DNA of 64,000 nt from CADCVW01 sp964251385. Its GTDB lineage: Bacteria > Pseudomonadota > Alphaproteobacteria > Sphingomonadales > Sphingomonadaceae. Positions 40,702-49,545 of the stretch are shown one piece after another. The stretch's first letter is position 1, and each line of letters begins with the position of its first letter. Both the position numbers and the translations under genes were made by a program. The notes beneath the pieces were generated by a model that worked only from the letters and a program-made list of their open reading frames with translations, searched no databases and had not been told where the DNA came from. Where the stretch lies: the NCBI GenBank assembly GCA_964251385.1, contig CAXUJK010000003.1, positions 186,001-250,000 on the forward strand, given 5' to 3'.

Positions 40702-41591
40702 ATCAGTTCGCCGCTCAGTCGTTGGCAGATCATGTCGAGCTGGTCCAAGGTCGCGTAGGCCAACGTGACGGTTCCACCCTGCCCTTCATAGGCGATCTTT
40801 ACGTTCAAGCCCGTCATATCACCGAGTTGTCGCTCCAGCGCCACGATGTCGCCATCCACGTCCGCGGGCTGCCCGGGCTTGGCCTGTCTGCCGGGTTTTT
40901 CCGGTCGCGCCGACTTCATCAGCGCTTCGGTCTGACGGACGGACAATCCACGATCCATGACCTGCCGCGCCGTGCCGTCCGGATCGGGCGCCGTGGCGAT
41001 GGCCCGCGCGTGACCCATGGTCAGCCGACCGTCCGCCACGGCTTCACGCACGCTGATCGGCAGGTCGAGCAACCGCAGCAGGTTGGCGATGTGGCTGCGC
41101 GACTTGTGGACGAGCTTGCCAAGCGCTTCCTGGCTATGATTATACTCGCGGATCAGCCGCCTGTATCCTTCGGCCTCCTCGATCGCGTTCAGGTCCTGGC
41201 GCTGGATGTTCTCGAGCAGGGCGACTTCAAGCGTTTCCGCGTCGCTGAACTCACGGACGATGACCGGTACTTGCCCGAGTTGCGCACGCTGCGCAGCGCG
41301 CCATCGCCGTTCGCCGGCGACGATCTGGAAGCGCTTTCCAGACGGCCGGACCACGATCGGCTGCAGCAGTCCGCGTGCGGAAATCGATGCGGCGAGTTCG
41401 TCGAGCGCTTCGTCGTCGAAATGCCGGCGGGGTTGGCCGGGATGCGGATCGATGTCGGACACGGGGACCAGCGTCACGCCGCCACGTGCTCCGCCTGCGA
41501 TCGGTTCCTCGCGCGCCACCTCGCCGAGCAGTGACGACAAGCCTCGCCCAAGTCCGCTCGGCCGCTTCGACATCGTGCGCTCGTCGCTCAT
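40698..41591 (-). CDS. parB: chromosome partitioning protein ParB
   Basis: The 297-residue CTP-dependent DNA clamp has N-terminal SKRPSGLGRGLSSLLGE (ParA contact), then the ParB/Srx domain with VVRPSGKRFQIVAGERRWRA (CTPase motif GERRW). The HTH domain is SQEALGKLVHKSRSHIANLLRLL, and a C-terminal dimerisation domain ends the protein. It binds parS sites such as those at 42,955 and 44,854 and loads SMC. It lies 10 bp downstream of parA. Confidence 0.97.
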   Translation of the reverse strand: MSDERTMSKRPSGLGRGLSSLLGEVAREEPIAGGARGGVTLVPVSDIDPHPGQPRRHFDDEALDELAASISARGLLQPIVVRPSGKRFQIVAGERRWRAAQRAQLGQVPVIVREFSDAETLEVALLENIQRQDLNAIEEAEGYRRLIREYNHSQEALGKLVHKSRSHIANLLRLLDLPISVREAVADGRLTMGHARAIATAPDPDGTARQVMDRGLSVRQTEALMKSARPEKPGRQAKPGQPADVDGDIVALERQLGDMTGLNVKIAYEGQGGTVTLAYATLDQLDMICQRLSGELI

Positions 41592-41601
41592 CCCGCCACT
41601 C

Positions 41602-42384
41602 CTACGCCGCAGCCGCGCGTTTCGGCAGCCGTCCGATCAACTCTCGTGCAAGCCCGATATAGGCCTCCGAACCTGAACAGCGGTGATCGTAGATCAAGGC
41701 GGGTACGCCGTGGCTGGGCGCTTCCGACAGCTTGACGTTGCGCGGGATAACGGTGTCGAACACGACGGTGCCAAGGCACGCGCGTACGTCCGCCGCGACC
41801 TGCGCGGACAGGTTGTTGCGCTTGTCGAACATGGTCAGGGCGACCCCCAGAATGTTGAGCGACGGGTTGAAGCGGGCGCGGACGCGTTCGACGGTCTGGA
41901 GCAGCTGGCTCAATCCTTCGAGAGCGAAGAACTCGCACTGCAACGGTACTAGGATGTGCTGGGCCGCGACGAGCGAGTTGATCGTCAGCAGCCCCAAGGA
42001 CGGGGGGCAGTCGATGAGGCACACGTCCCAGCGTGCGTCGGGAACCGCGTCGAGAGCGTCCGACAGGCGAAAGGTGCGGCGGTCGAACTCGATCAGCTCG
42101 ATCTCAGCGCCCGACAAGTCAACCGTCGCCGCGATCAGGTCGAGGCGCGGAATGCGGGTGGCGATCGCCGCTTCGGCCAGCGTCGCATCGCCGCGGAGCA
42201 CTTCGTAGCTCGACCGTACGCGCATGGCCTGACCGACGCCCAAGCCAGTGGACGCGTTGCCCTGCGGATCGAGGTCGATGATCAGCGTTCGCAGACCCGT
42301 GGCGGCCAAGGCGGTAGCGAGGTTGATCGCGGTCGTGGTCTTGCCCACTCCACCCTTCTGGTTGGCGACAGCAATGCGGATCAT
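41602..42384 (-). CDS. parA: chromosome partitioning ATPase ParA
   Basis: The 260-residue Walker-type ATPase has the deviant Walker A KGGVGKTT (10-17) in MIRIAVANQKGGVGKTTTAI, LIIDLDPQGNAST, and Walker B DVCLIDCPPSLG. It forms the gradient that moves ParB-parS complexes. ATG 42,384 overlaps the rsmG stop by 4 bases. The mnmE-mnmG-rsmG-parA-parB order is conserved around bacterial origins. Confidence 0.97.
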   Translation of the reverse strand: MIRIAVANQKGGVGKTTTAINLATALAATGLRTLIIDLDPQGNASTGLGVGQAMRVRSSYEVLRGDATLAEAAIATRIPRLDLIAATVDLSGAEIELIEFDRRTFRLSDALDAVPDARWDVCLIDCPPSLGLLTINSLVAAQHILVPLQCEFFALEGLSQLLQTVERVRARFNPSLNILGVALTMFDKRNNLSAQVAADVRACLGTVVFDTVIPRNVKLSEAPSHGVPALIYDHRCSGSEAYIGLARELIGRLPKRAAAA

Positions 42385-43013
42385 GACGCCGCAACTCCCC
42401 TAAGGTCGCGCACATGCACGATTGCGGCGTCGCGATCGGTCAGGCTCGGGAGCATCTGGAAGCTGGCCGACCACCTCCTACCGACCTCGTCGATTTCGGC
42501 TTGGGCACTGCGTCCCTTGTGCAGAAGCCAGACGGTCGACGGGCCCGCCAGCTGCCGGGTCGCGCCGAGGAGTTTGTCGAGCGAGGCTACCGCGCGCGCG
42601 GTTATTACGTCAACGGGCGGTCGAACGATCTTTTCGACGGGAGTTCGGATCACGTGGACCCGGTCCATCAGGCCCAACGCATCGACCGCGCGGGTCAAGA
42701 ACTCGGCACGCTTCCGCCTGGGCTCGACCAGCACGTGTTCGGAATTCGTCATTGCGGCGAGCACGAGACCAGGAAAGCCCGCGCCGGTGCCGACGTCAAG
42801 CCAGCATCCACTGTGCGCAGGTGCCAACCCGTAAAGCTGCGCCGAATCGAGTATGTGACGGTCCCAGATGGAGGCTTCGCTTCCCGATGCGATCAGGTTC
42901 TGGTTTCGGTTCTCGGCGATAACCAGAGCAACAAGGGTTTGAAGCATCTTCAGCGTTTCACGTGAAACTCCCATTTGAACTGTCAGGATGTCGGAGACTT
43001 CGCTCTCGGTCAC
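42381..43013 (-). CDS. rsmG: 16S rRNA (guanine-N7) methyltransferase RsmG
   Basis: The 210-residue SAM-dependent enzyme methylates G527 of 16S rRNA. Motifs are NQNLIASGSEASIWDRHILDS, WLDVGTGAGFPGLVLA (SAM binding), VEPRRKRAEFL and ITARAVASLDKLL. ATG 43,013 overlaps the mnmG stop. The perfect parS palindrome lies inside its first codons. Confidence 0.95.
   Translation of the reverse strand: MTESEVSDILTVQMGVSRETLKMLQTLVALVIAENRNQNLIASGSEASIWDRHILDSAQLYGLAPAHSGCWLDVGTGAGFPGLVLAAMTNSEHVLVEPRRKRAEFLTRAVDALGLMDRVHVIRTPVEKIVRPPVDVITARAVASLDKLLGATRQLAGPSTVWLLHKGRSAQAEIDEVGRRWSASFQMLPSLTDRDAAIVHVRDLRGVAAS
42955..42968. promoter_or_regulatory. parS site, perfect 14-bp core
   Basis: GTTTCACGTGAAAC is identical to the core of the universal parS consensus TGTTTCACGTGAAACA; only the outermost bases differ. 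It lies in the 5' end of rsmG, about 1.4 kb upstream of parB and 7.8 kb from the proposed oriC. Confidence 0.9.
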
Positions 43014-44848
43014 GCCGCGTGCCGGGTAATCGCGACCAGAACCGCGCTCAGTGCCGCCGGCGTCACACCGCGAACACGTCCCGCCTCGGACAGCGTTCGT
43101 GGACGTGCGGCGCTCAGGCGTTCGATCATTTCCGACGACAAGCCCGCGATACGATCGAACGCGATGTCGCGGGGCAAGGCGACCTCGCGCGCGCCGCGAA
43201 TTCGAGCGAGTTCGTCATCCTGCCTTTTGACGTAGGGTTCGTAGCGTTGATCCTCCAGGACCTCCAAGGCTTCGGGGCCCTGCAGCTTGTCGGGTAGACA
43301 GGTCGCGAGTTGCGCCGGTAGTGCGAGCACACGACACCACTCGGCAAGGCTGCGGATCGCAGGCCCAGGGCTGACCTCGACACCTGCCTCGGCGAAAGCA
43401 CGAAGATCGACCTTCTCGGACATCAGGTCCTGCACCGCCCGGCGTCGCTGGTCCCGTCGTTGCCAGTAGACAAGACGTTCGTCACCGATGCAGCCAACGG
43501 TGCGCCCGTAGGAGTGCAAGCGCGTTTCCGCATTGTCGGCGCGCAGGCGAAGCCGGTGCTCGGCGCGCGCGGTCAGCATGCGATAAGGCTCGCTGACACC
43601 GTGCAGCGTCAGATCGTCGATCATGACGCCGATGTAGCTGCTTTCGCGTTCGAGCTGGGGCTGTTCCTCCGATCGGGCGAAACTGGCGGCGTGAATGCCT
43701 GCGACTACGCCCTGTGCCGCGGCTTCTTCGTACCCGGTGGTCCCGTTTACTTGCCCGGCCAGATAGAGGCCAGACAATGCTGACAGTGACATACGATGAT
43801 CCAGCGCACGCGGATCGATGAAGTCGTACTCGACGGCATAACCAAGCTGCACGATCTGCGCGTTTTCGAGTCCCATGATCGTACGTACCAGCGCAAGCTG
43901 ATCCTCCGCCGCCAAGGAGGTCGAAATACCGTTGGGGTACACCCAATGCGTGTCCAACCCCTCAGGCTCGAGGAAGATCTGGTGACCGTCGCGGTCGGGA
44001 AAGCGGATGACCTTGTCTTCGATCGACGGACAGTATCTTGGCCCCGATCCCACGATGTGGCCCGTTGCCAAGGCAGACGTGGGAAACGCGCTCCTAACGA
44101 CGTCATGGGTCTCGCAGTTGGTTCGGGTGATCGCGCAGGAGATTTGCGGGAGCCGGCGACCCGTGGTCAGCGGAGACATGGTCCACGGATCGACGTCGCT
44201 GGGTTGCCGGTCAAGCCGTTCCCACGCGATCGTCCGGCCGTCCAGGCGTGGGGGGGTTCCCGTCTTGAGTCGGCCGCATGGCGCGAGTTCGCGCAGCTGC
44301 GCGCCAAGCCGTACGGATGCGGCTTCACCGAACCGACCGCCGTCGTCGCGCTGATGCCCGCAAAACATGCGTGCGTTCAGGAACGTTCCTGTCGCAAGAA
44401 CCACCGATCTCGCGTAAACCCGGCCGTCGGGACCCAGGTCCAGACCGACCACTCCGGTGCCGTCGAGCAGGAGTGCTTCGGCTTGCGCCTCTATAATCCG
44501 CACGCCTGCAAGCTTGAGGAGGCGCTGGACCGTATCGGCGTACAAACGTCGGTCGGCTTGCACGCGCGGACCGTGCACCGCCGCCCCTTTGCTTCGGTTG
44601 AGCATGCGGTAGTGAATTGCCGCCGCGTCCGCAGCGCGCGCGATCAGGCCGTCCAAGGCGTCGACTTCGCGTACAAGATGTCCCTTGCCGACCCCCCCGA
44701 TCGCCGGGTTGCACGACATTGCGCCCACCATCTCCGCCCTCAAGGTCACCAACGCTACGTTTACGCCGATGCGCGCGGAAGCGGCCGCGGCTTCGCAACC
44801 GGCGTGACCTCCGCCGACGACGAGCACGTCGAAATGTCTATCTCTCAA
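43010..44848 (-). CDS. mnmG: tRNA uridine 5-carboxymethylaminomethyl modification enzyme MnmG/GidA
   Basis: The 612-residue FAD protein acts with MnmE to modify U34 of tRNAs. Motifs are DVLVVGGGHAGCEAA (FAD, GGGHAG 12-17), SCNPAIGGVGKGHLVREVDAL (40-61), ATGTFLNARMFCGH and GQVNGTTGYEEAAAQG. The length is typical. It ends in a 4-base overlap with rsmG. A parS-like site separates it from mnmE. Confidence 0.98.
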   Translation of the reverse strand: MRDRHFDVLVVGGGHAGCEAAAASARIGVNVALVTLRAEMVGAMSCNPAIGGVGKGHLVREVDALDGLIARAADAAAIHYRMLNRSKGAAVHGPRVQADRRLYADTVQRLLKLAGVRIIEAQAEALLLDGTGVVGLDLGPDGRVYARSVVLATGTFLNARMFCGHQRDDGGRFGEAASVRLGAQLRELAPCGRLKTGTPPRLDGRTIAWERLDRQPSDVDPWTMSPLTTGRRLPQISCAITRTNCETHDVVRSAFPTSALATGHIVGSGPRYCPSIEDKVIRFPDRDGHQIFLEPEGLDTHWVYPNGISTSLAAEDQLALVRTIMGLENAQIVQLGYAVEYDFIDPRALDHRMSLSALSGLYLAGQVNGTTGYEEAAAQGVVAGIHAASFARSEEQPQLERESSYIGVMIDDLTLHGVSEPYRMLTARAEHRLRLRADNAETRLHSYGRTVGCIGDERLVYWQRRDQRRRAVQDLMSEKVDLRAFAEAGVEVSPGPAIRSLAEWCRVLALPAQLATCLPDKLQGPEALEVLEDQRYEPYVKRQDDELARIRGAREVALPRDIAFDRIAGLSSEMIERLSAARPRTLSEAGRVRGVTPAALSAVLVAITRHAA

Positions 44849-44853
44849 AGCTT

Positions 44854-44869
44854 TGTTCCACGTGAAACC
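44854..44869. promoter_or_regulatory. parS-like site between mnmG and mnmE
   Basis: TGTTCCACGTGAAACC matches 14 of 16 positions of TGTTTCACGTGAAACA, including the CACGTGAAAC half. It fills the 20-bp gap between the mnmE stop and the mnmG start. Confidence 0.8.
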
Positions 44870-46149
44870 TACTTGCCCAGGCAGAACGAGCCGAAAAGCG
44901 CGTCCAACATGTTTTCCAAGCCGCTCCTACCCGAAAGCCGGTCGCAAATCGACAAGGTGTGGCGCAGCTCTTCCGCAAAAAGAACGGGATCGTTGAGCGT
45001 TGCCGCCGCCACCAGCGATGCTTGCAGCGCCAACGCAGCTTCGCGTTGCCGCCGGTTGAGTGCGAACGAGCCTTCGCGCGGCAGGAGTCCGGCCGCAGCG
45101 GTCGCGATTTTCGCTACAAGAAGGTCCAGGTTCGAGCCCGTGCGCGACGACACGGCAAGCCTTTCGGCGATGACCGGCAGCCGGTCCGCCTGCGGCGAAA
45201 TCATTATGAGGTTTTCGTGCGCCGGCGCATGGGTGGGACCCAGCCACAACAGGATGTCCGCGGCCGCGACTTCGCGTTCCGCCCGCGCGATCCCTTGTCG
45301 TTCGACGTCATTGCCGGTTGTCCGAAGTCCGGCGGTGTCGATCAGGACGATCGGCATGCCCGCCATGTTGACGGCGACCTCGATCACGTCGCGCGTCGTT
45401 CCGGCGAGAGGCGACTCGATCGCGGCATCGCGCTGAGACAGCGCGTTGATCAGACTCGATTTGCCGACGTTCGGCGGCCCGGCGACGACGACGCGTATGC
45501 CGTCCTTGAGGCGTTCCACGGGAGGTCTTCGCAGCACGAGCGCGATGTCGTCGGCGAGTGCCCGGGCTGTCGAAGCGGCGACCTTCATGTCGTCCCGATC
45601 GACGACGTCACCCTCTTCCGCGAAATCGATCGATGCCTCGACCGCTCCGGCAAGCGTCAGGAGCCGCTCGCGCCAGCCCTCGACCTCGCGCGAGAAGACG
45701 CCGCCGGCAGCCAGAAGCGCGTTGCGGCGCTGGCCGTCGGTTTCGGCCGCGAGCAGATCGGCCAGGCCTTCGGCCTCGTTGAGGTCGATCCGGCCGTTTT
45801 CGAACGCGCGCCGCGTGAACTCTCCGGGTAGCGCCGTGCGATGGCCGTCGAGACCGCCCAGTGCGTCGAGCACGGCATCCACGACCGCGCGTCCGCCATG
45901 CAGATGAAGCTCCACGACGTCCTCGCCCGTAGAGGTCGCCGGTCCCGGCATCCACAGAACGAGTGCGCGATCGAGGACTTCGCCGGTTTGGGGATGGCGC
46001 AGCGTCCGGGTGGAGGCACGCCGGGCAGGGGGCCGATCCGCCATGCTTTGCAAACCCGCTCCGGCGGCGGGACCGCTGACGCGAACGACGGCGATCGCGG
46101 CCGGCGGGCGTCCCGAGGACAGCGCGAAAATCGTATCGCGCGCGCTCAC
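44869..46149 (-). CDS. mnmE: tRNA modification GTPase MnmE
   Basis: The 426-residue protein has an N-terminal folate-binding domain (TIFALSSGRPPAAIAVVRVSG to ~118). A helical domain follows, with an inserted G domain: P-loop GPPNVGKSSLINALS, DTAGLR. The C-terminal FCLGK contains the conserved cysteine. Length is slightly below the usual ~450. GTG 46,149 overlaps the DUF6489 stop (GTGA) and fits the conserved start; extending upstream would run through that gene in another frame. Confidence 0.96.
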   Translation of the reverse strand: MSARDTIFALSSGRPPAAIAVVRVSGPAAGAGLQSMADRPPARRASTRTLRHPQTGEVLDRALVLWMPGPATSTGEDVVELHLHGGRAVVDAVLDALGGLDGHRTALPGEFTRRAFENGRIDLNEAEGLADLLAAETDGQRRNALLAAGGVFSREVEGWRERLLTLAGAVEASIDFAEEGDVVDRDDMKVAASTARALADDIALVLRRPPVERLKDGIRVVVAGPPNVGKSSLINALSQRDAAIESPLAGTTRDVIEVAVNMAGMPIVLIDTAGLRTTGNDVERQGIARAEREVAAADILLWLGPTHAPAHENLIMISPQADRLPVIAERLAVSSRTGSNLDLLVAKIATAAAGLLPREGSFALNRRQREAALALQASLVAAATLNDPVLFAEELRHTLSICDRLSGRSGLENMLDALFGSFCLGK

Positions 46150-46409
46150 GTCTTGCGCGGGGTTCCCGTTCCCGAGGCTGAAACCTGGCCCGTCATCTGA
46201 TCGAACATCGTCTTGAACATCTGCGTTCCGGCTTCGCTCATCGGCCCCCATGCCCGCATCATGTCGGTCACCGTATCGGCGGTCATGCCTTCGCCCACGG
46301 TCTTGGTCATGCGCGCGATATAGGCTTCGTGGACGAGAGTGAGGTCGGGCAGCCCCATGAAGCGGCGCGCTTCCTCCGGCGTGCAGTCGATGTCGAAGTT
46401 GATCTTCAC
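46146..46409 (-). CDS. DUF6489-like small protein
   Basis: The 87-residue protein starts with GTG 46,409 after GGAGAC. It begins VKINFDIDCTPEEARRFMGLPDL, the signature of a small sphingomonad family annotated DUF6489. The remainder is helical (MTADTVTDMMRAWGPMSEAG). Its function is unknown. It is translationally coupled to mnmE, and the TerC-like gene ends 10 bp before its start. Confidence 0.85.
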   Translation of the reverse strand: MKINFDIDCTPEEARRFMGLPDLTLVHEAYIARMTKTVGEGMTADTVTDMMRAWGPMSEAGTQMFKTMFDQMTGQVSASGTGTPRKT

Positions 46410-46419
46410 AGGCGTCTCC

Positions 46420-47148
46420 TCAGGCGAACAGCCCGCCAAGGCCCGGCGTGCGCTCGTCCCCGGTCCAGCCGACCCAGATCATCTCGCCCGCGACCCATAC
46501 GATGAGCGCAAGACCTATGAAGGCGATCCAGCGATAGCGCTCAATATACTTGGCGAGGATGTTGGACGCGATTCCCATGAGAGCGACCGAAAGGAAGAGG
46601 CCGACAACGAGGATCCCCGGGTGCTCGCGCGCGGCGCCCGCGACGGCCAGCACGTTGTCGAGCGACATGGAGACGTCCGCGACCGCGACCGCCCAGGCGG
46701 CGCTCGCGAAACTCTTGGCCGGCTTGAGGCCCGACGTCTCGTCGCCCGCGATCTCCGGGCTGCCGCCGCTCTGGCCACCATGCGTGCCGAGCTCGCGCCA
46801 CATCTTCCATGCGACCCAAAGCAGGAGCAGTCCGCCCGCGAACACCAAGCCGACGATGCCCATCAACCATGTGGTGATCAGCGCGAAGCCGATGCGGAGC
46901 ACCAGCGCCGCGGTGATCCCGATCAGGATGACCTTCTTGCGCTGGTCCGCCGGCAGTCCCGCGGCGAGAGCGCCGATGATGATGGCGTTGTCGCCCGCGA
47001 GCAACAGGTCGATCCCGAGGACTTTCAGGAACGCCTGAAACTGCGACGGCTGCGTGATGTTGGCGAAATCGCGCAGGATGTCCTGCCAGATCGTCGCCAG
47101 ATTCAAGTCGAGCGAAGGGGCGGCGGCGGCGAGGAATGTAAGCAACAT
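46420..47148 (-). CDS. TerC/YjbE-family integral membrane protein
   Basis: The 242-residue protein has about seven membrane helices. TerC-family acidic motifs lie within helices: IDLLLAGDNAIIIGALAAGLP and VADVSMSLDNVLAVAGAA. Members export metal ions, notably manganese. A ~30-residue hydrophilic loop (~120-150) splits the two halves. It sits 6 bp downstream of rho, so it may be co-transcribed. No manganese riboswitch was seen. Confidence 0.9.
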   Translation of the reverse strand: MLLTFLAAAAPSLDLNLATIWQDILRDFANITQPSQFQAFLKVLGIDLLLAGDNAIIIGALAAGLPADQRKKVILIGITAALVLRIGFALITTWLMGIVGLVFAGGLLLLWVAWKMWRELGTHGGQSGGSPEIAGDETSGLKPAKSFASAAWAVAVADVSMSLDNVLAVAGAAREHPGILVVGLFLSVALMGIASNILAKYIERYRWIAFIGLALIVWVAGEMIWVGWTGDERTPGLGGLFA

Positions 47149-47154
47149 CAGCGT

Positions 47155-48411
47155 CTACTGGTTCATCGATGCGAAGAAGTCTTCGTTGGATTTGGCGTCC
47201 TTCATCTTGTCGAGCAGGAACTGCATCGCGTCGACAGTTCCCATCTGCATGAGGATGCGGCGCAGCACCCACATCTTCGACAGGACGTCCTTTTCGACGA
47301 GCAGCTCCTCCTTGCGCGTGCCGGATTTGCCGACGTCGAGCGAGGGGAAGATGCGCTTGTCGGAGACCTTGCGGTCGAGAACGATTTCCGAGTTACCCGT
47401 GCCCTTGAACTCTTCGAAAATGACTTCGTCCATCTTCGATCCCGTGTCGATCAGCGCGGTGGCGATGATCGACAGCGATCCGCCTTCCTCGATGTTGCGC
47501 GCCGCGCCGAAGAAGCGTTTCGGGCGCTGCAATGCGTTCGCGTCGACGCCGCCCGTCAGCACCTTGCCGGATGACGGCACGACCGTGTTGTAAGCGCGGC
47601 CCAGGCGCGTGATCGAGTCGAGCAGGATGACGACATCCTTTTTATGTTCGACGAGGCGCTTGGCCTTTTCGATCACCATTTCGGCGACTTGGACGTGGCG
47701 CTGCGCGGGTTCGTCGAAGGTCGAGGAGACGACCTCGCCCTTGACCGACCGCTGCATGTCGGTGACTTCCTCGGGCCGCTCGTCGACGAGCAGCACGATC
47801 AGGAACACCTCGGGGTGGTTGTCGGTGATCGCCTTGGCGATGTTCTGCAGCAGCACGGTCTTGCCCGTGCGTGGCGGCGCGACGATCAGTGCGCGCTGGC
47901 CTTTGCCCTGCGGCGACACGATGTCGATAACGCGCGCGCTCTTGTCCTTGACGGTCGGATCGAGCGTGTCGAGCCGCAGCTTTTCGTCGGGGTAGAGCGG
48001 GGTGAGGTTGTCGAAATTGACCCGGCTGCGAACCGCGGACGGATCGTCGAAGTTGATCGTGCTGATGCTGGTCAACGCGAAGTAGCGCTCGCCGTCCTTC
48101 GGTCCGCGGATCTCGCCCTCGATCGTGTCGCCGGTGCGCAGCCCGAATTTGCGAACCAGATTGGGCGCAACGTAGATATCGTCCGGACCAGCGAGGTAAT
48201 TGGACTCCGCTGATCTGAGGAACCCGAAGCTGTCCGGCATGACCTCGATCGTGCCCATTCCGCGGATTTCGGTGCCGTTCTCCGCCTCGACCTTGAGGAT
48301 CGAGAAGAGCAGGTCCTGCTTGCGCAGCGTGGACGCCGCCTCGATCCCGAGCGCTTCGGCGGCGGACACGAGGTCCGCGGGCGTTTGTTTCTTCAAATCT
48401 TTGAGATGCAT
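47155..48411 (-). CDS. rho: transcription termination factor Rho
   Basis: The 418-residue hexameric RNA helicase has N-terminal MHLKDLKKQTPADLVSAAE, then the RNA-binding cold-shock fold (GFLRSAESNYLAGPDDIYVAP). The ATPase has Walker A APPRTGKT and the Q-loop/R-loop region DSITRLGRAYNTVVPSSGKVLTGGVD. ATG 48,411 is the conserved start. It lies near hemJ-hemE, as in other alphaproteobacterial origin regions. The ~300-bp leader is long enough for autoregulation. Confidence 0.98.
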   Translation of the reverse strand: MHLKDLKKQTPADLVSAAEALGIEAASTLRKQDLLFSILKVEAENGTEIRGMGTIEVMPDSFGFLRSAESNYLAGPDDIYVAPNLVRKFGLRTGDTIEGEIRGPKDGERYFALTSISTINFDDPSAVRSRVNFDNLTPLYPDEKLRLDTLDPTVKDKSARVIDIVSPQGKGQRALIVAPPRTGKTVLLQNIAKAITDNHPEVFLIVLLVDERPEEVTDMQRSVKGEVVSSTFDEPAQRHVQVAEMVIEKAKRLVEHKKDVVILLDSITRLGRAYNTVVPSSGKVLTGGVDANALQRPKRFFGAARNIEEGGSLSIIATALIDTGSKMDEVIFEEFKGTGNSEIVLDRKVSDKRIFPSLDVGKSGTRKEELLVEKDVLSKMWVLRRILMQMGTVDAMQFLLDKMKDAKSNEDFFASMNQ

Positions 48412-48709
48412 GATGATTTCGTCTTGCGGGCGGGAGGTGTGCGCGGGATCGCTTGGGAACCTGGGCAGAGCGCGCAAAGGACTTGGCGCTGGGAAGCCGA
48501 GAAATTATGGGCGGCGGCGCGTCGTGTCAAGCTTGGCGCCCGAAGCGCACGCGTGTCGGCTTGCCGTCGAAGATCATCGGAATGGACGTAATCGCGGATT
48601 TGGCGGCAGGTCCGCAACCGTTTCGGATCGAAGCTTCGCCGCGCGTTAACCAAGGCGCGCGCTCTTGTCGGCTCAAGGCCGGTCTCGGTCGGAACGACGG
48701 AGCGTACCC
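48412..48709. other. 298-bp region between rho and response-regulator gene
   Basis: This divergent spacer holds the rho leader and the response-regulator promoter. Sequence at 48,645-48,665 (GCGCGTTAACCAAGGCGCGC) has GC-rich arms GCGCG/CGCGC around an AT centre, but no convincing gene or riboswitch fold was found. Confidence 0.4.
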
Positions 48710-49105
48710 ATGGCCCGGATCATATTGGCGGACGACGATCCGATCATCGGCGATCTCGTCAGCATGCATTTGACGCGGTGCGGGCACGTGGTCGGCGTGG
48801 TGACGACCGGCAACGACGCGCTGAAAGCGTGCTGGACCAAGCGACCGGACATGATGATCCTGGACTGCGGCATGCCCGACATGTCGGGGATCCTCGTCCT
48901 GCGCCAGATCCGCATCACGCCGGAGATCGCCGAAACGCCGATCCTGATGCTGACCGGACGCCGCAGCCAGAGCGACGAGAACATCGCGATGCACGCGGGC
49001 GCCAACGATTATCTGACCAAGCCGTTCGACCTCCACGAGCTCGCGTTCCGCGTCGAGGATCTGCTGGCGCTGAACGCGCGACGGGTCGCTAAAAACTCGG
49101 CTTGA
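48710..49105 (+). CDS. single-domain response regulator
   Basis: The 131-residue receiver-only protein has acidic pocket IILADDDPIIG, phospho-Asp in MMILDCGMPDMSG, switch Thr in ILMLTGR, and Lys in DYLTKPFDLHELAFRV. It has no output domain, so it probably acts as a phosphate sink or through protein contacts. No kinase gene is adjacent. It overlaps the hemJ 3' end by 17 bases in convergent orientation. Confidence 0.93.
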   Translation: MARIILADDDPIIGDLVSMHLTRCGHVVGVVTTGNDALKACWTKRPDMMILDCGMPDMSGILVLRQIRITPEIAETPILMLTGRRSQSDENIAMHAGANDYLTKPFDLHELAFRVEDLLALNARRVAKNSA

Positions 49106-49541
49106 CGATGACGAGGATGACGATCGCCGCGGTGACGATCGCGGGGACTTCGTTGAGCATGCGAAGCGTCCTGCCGCTCAACGTGCGTTCGCCGCGCGCG
49201 AGCTTTTTCGAATAGCCGACCATGTAGCCGTGATAGGCGGACAGGCCGAGCACGAAGAGGAGCTTGCTGTGGAGCCAGCCCTCGCTCCAGTGGTTGCCGA
49301 TCGTAGCGAGCGTGATGCCGAGCAGCCAGACGAGGACGATACCGGGGGTTAGGATGATGGACCGCAGCTTGGCTTCGCGCGTGACCCAGAGCGTGTCTTC
49401 AGGGCTGCCGACGGCTGCTTCCTGGTGGTAGACGAGGTAGCGCGGGAGCATGAACAGGCCGGCCACCCAGAAGATCACGAAGATGACGTGCGCGGCGGTG
49501 ATCCACAGGTAGCTCATCTGGAGCGCGGTTCCGATCGTCAT
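49089..49541 (-). CDS. hemJ: protoporphyrinogen IX oxidase HemJ
   Basis: The 150-residue protein has four membrane helices: SYLWITAAHVIFVIFWVAGLFMLPRYLVYH, then LRSIILTPGIVLVWLLGITLA, LLFVLGLSAYHGYMVGYSKKLARG, and LNEVPAIVTAAIVILVIVKPSF. The helix-1 His and RY.V.H pattern match HemJ, which oxidises protoporphyrinogen IX. Placement 4 bp after hemE supports the call. The start at 49,541 could also be the Met at codon 9. Confidence 0.9.
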   Translation of the reverse strand: MTIGTALQMSYLWITAAHVIFVIFWVAGLFMLPRYLVYHQEAAVGSPEDTLWVTREAKLRSIILTPGIVLVWLLGITLATIGNHWSEGWLHSKLLFVLGLSAYHGYMVGYSKKLARGERTLSGRTLRMLNEVPAIVTAAIVILVIVKPSF

Positions 49542-49545
49542 GATT

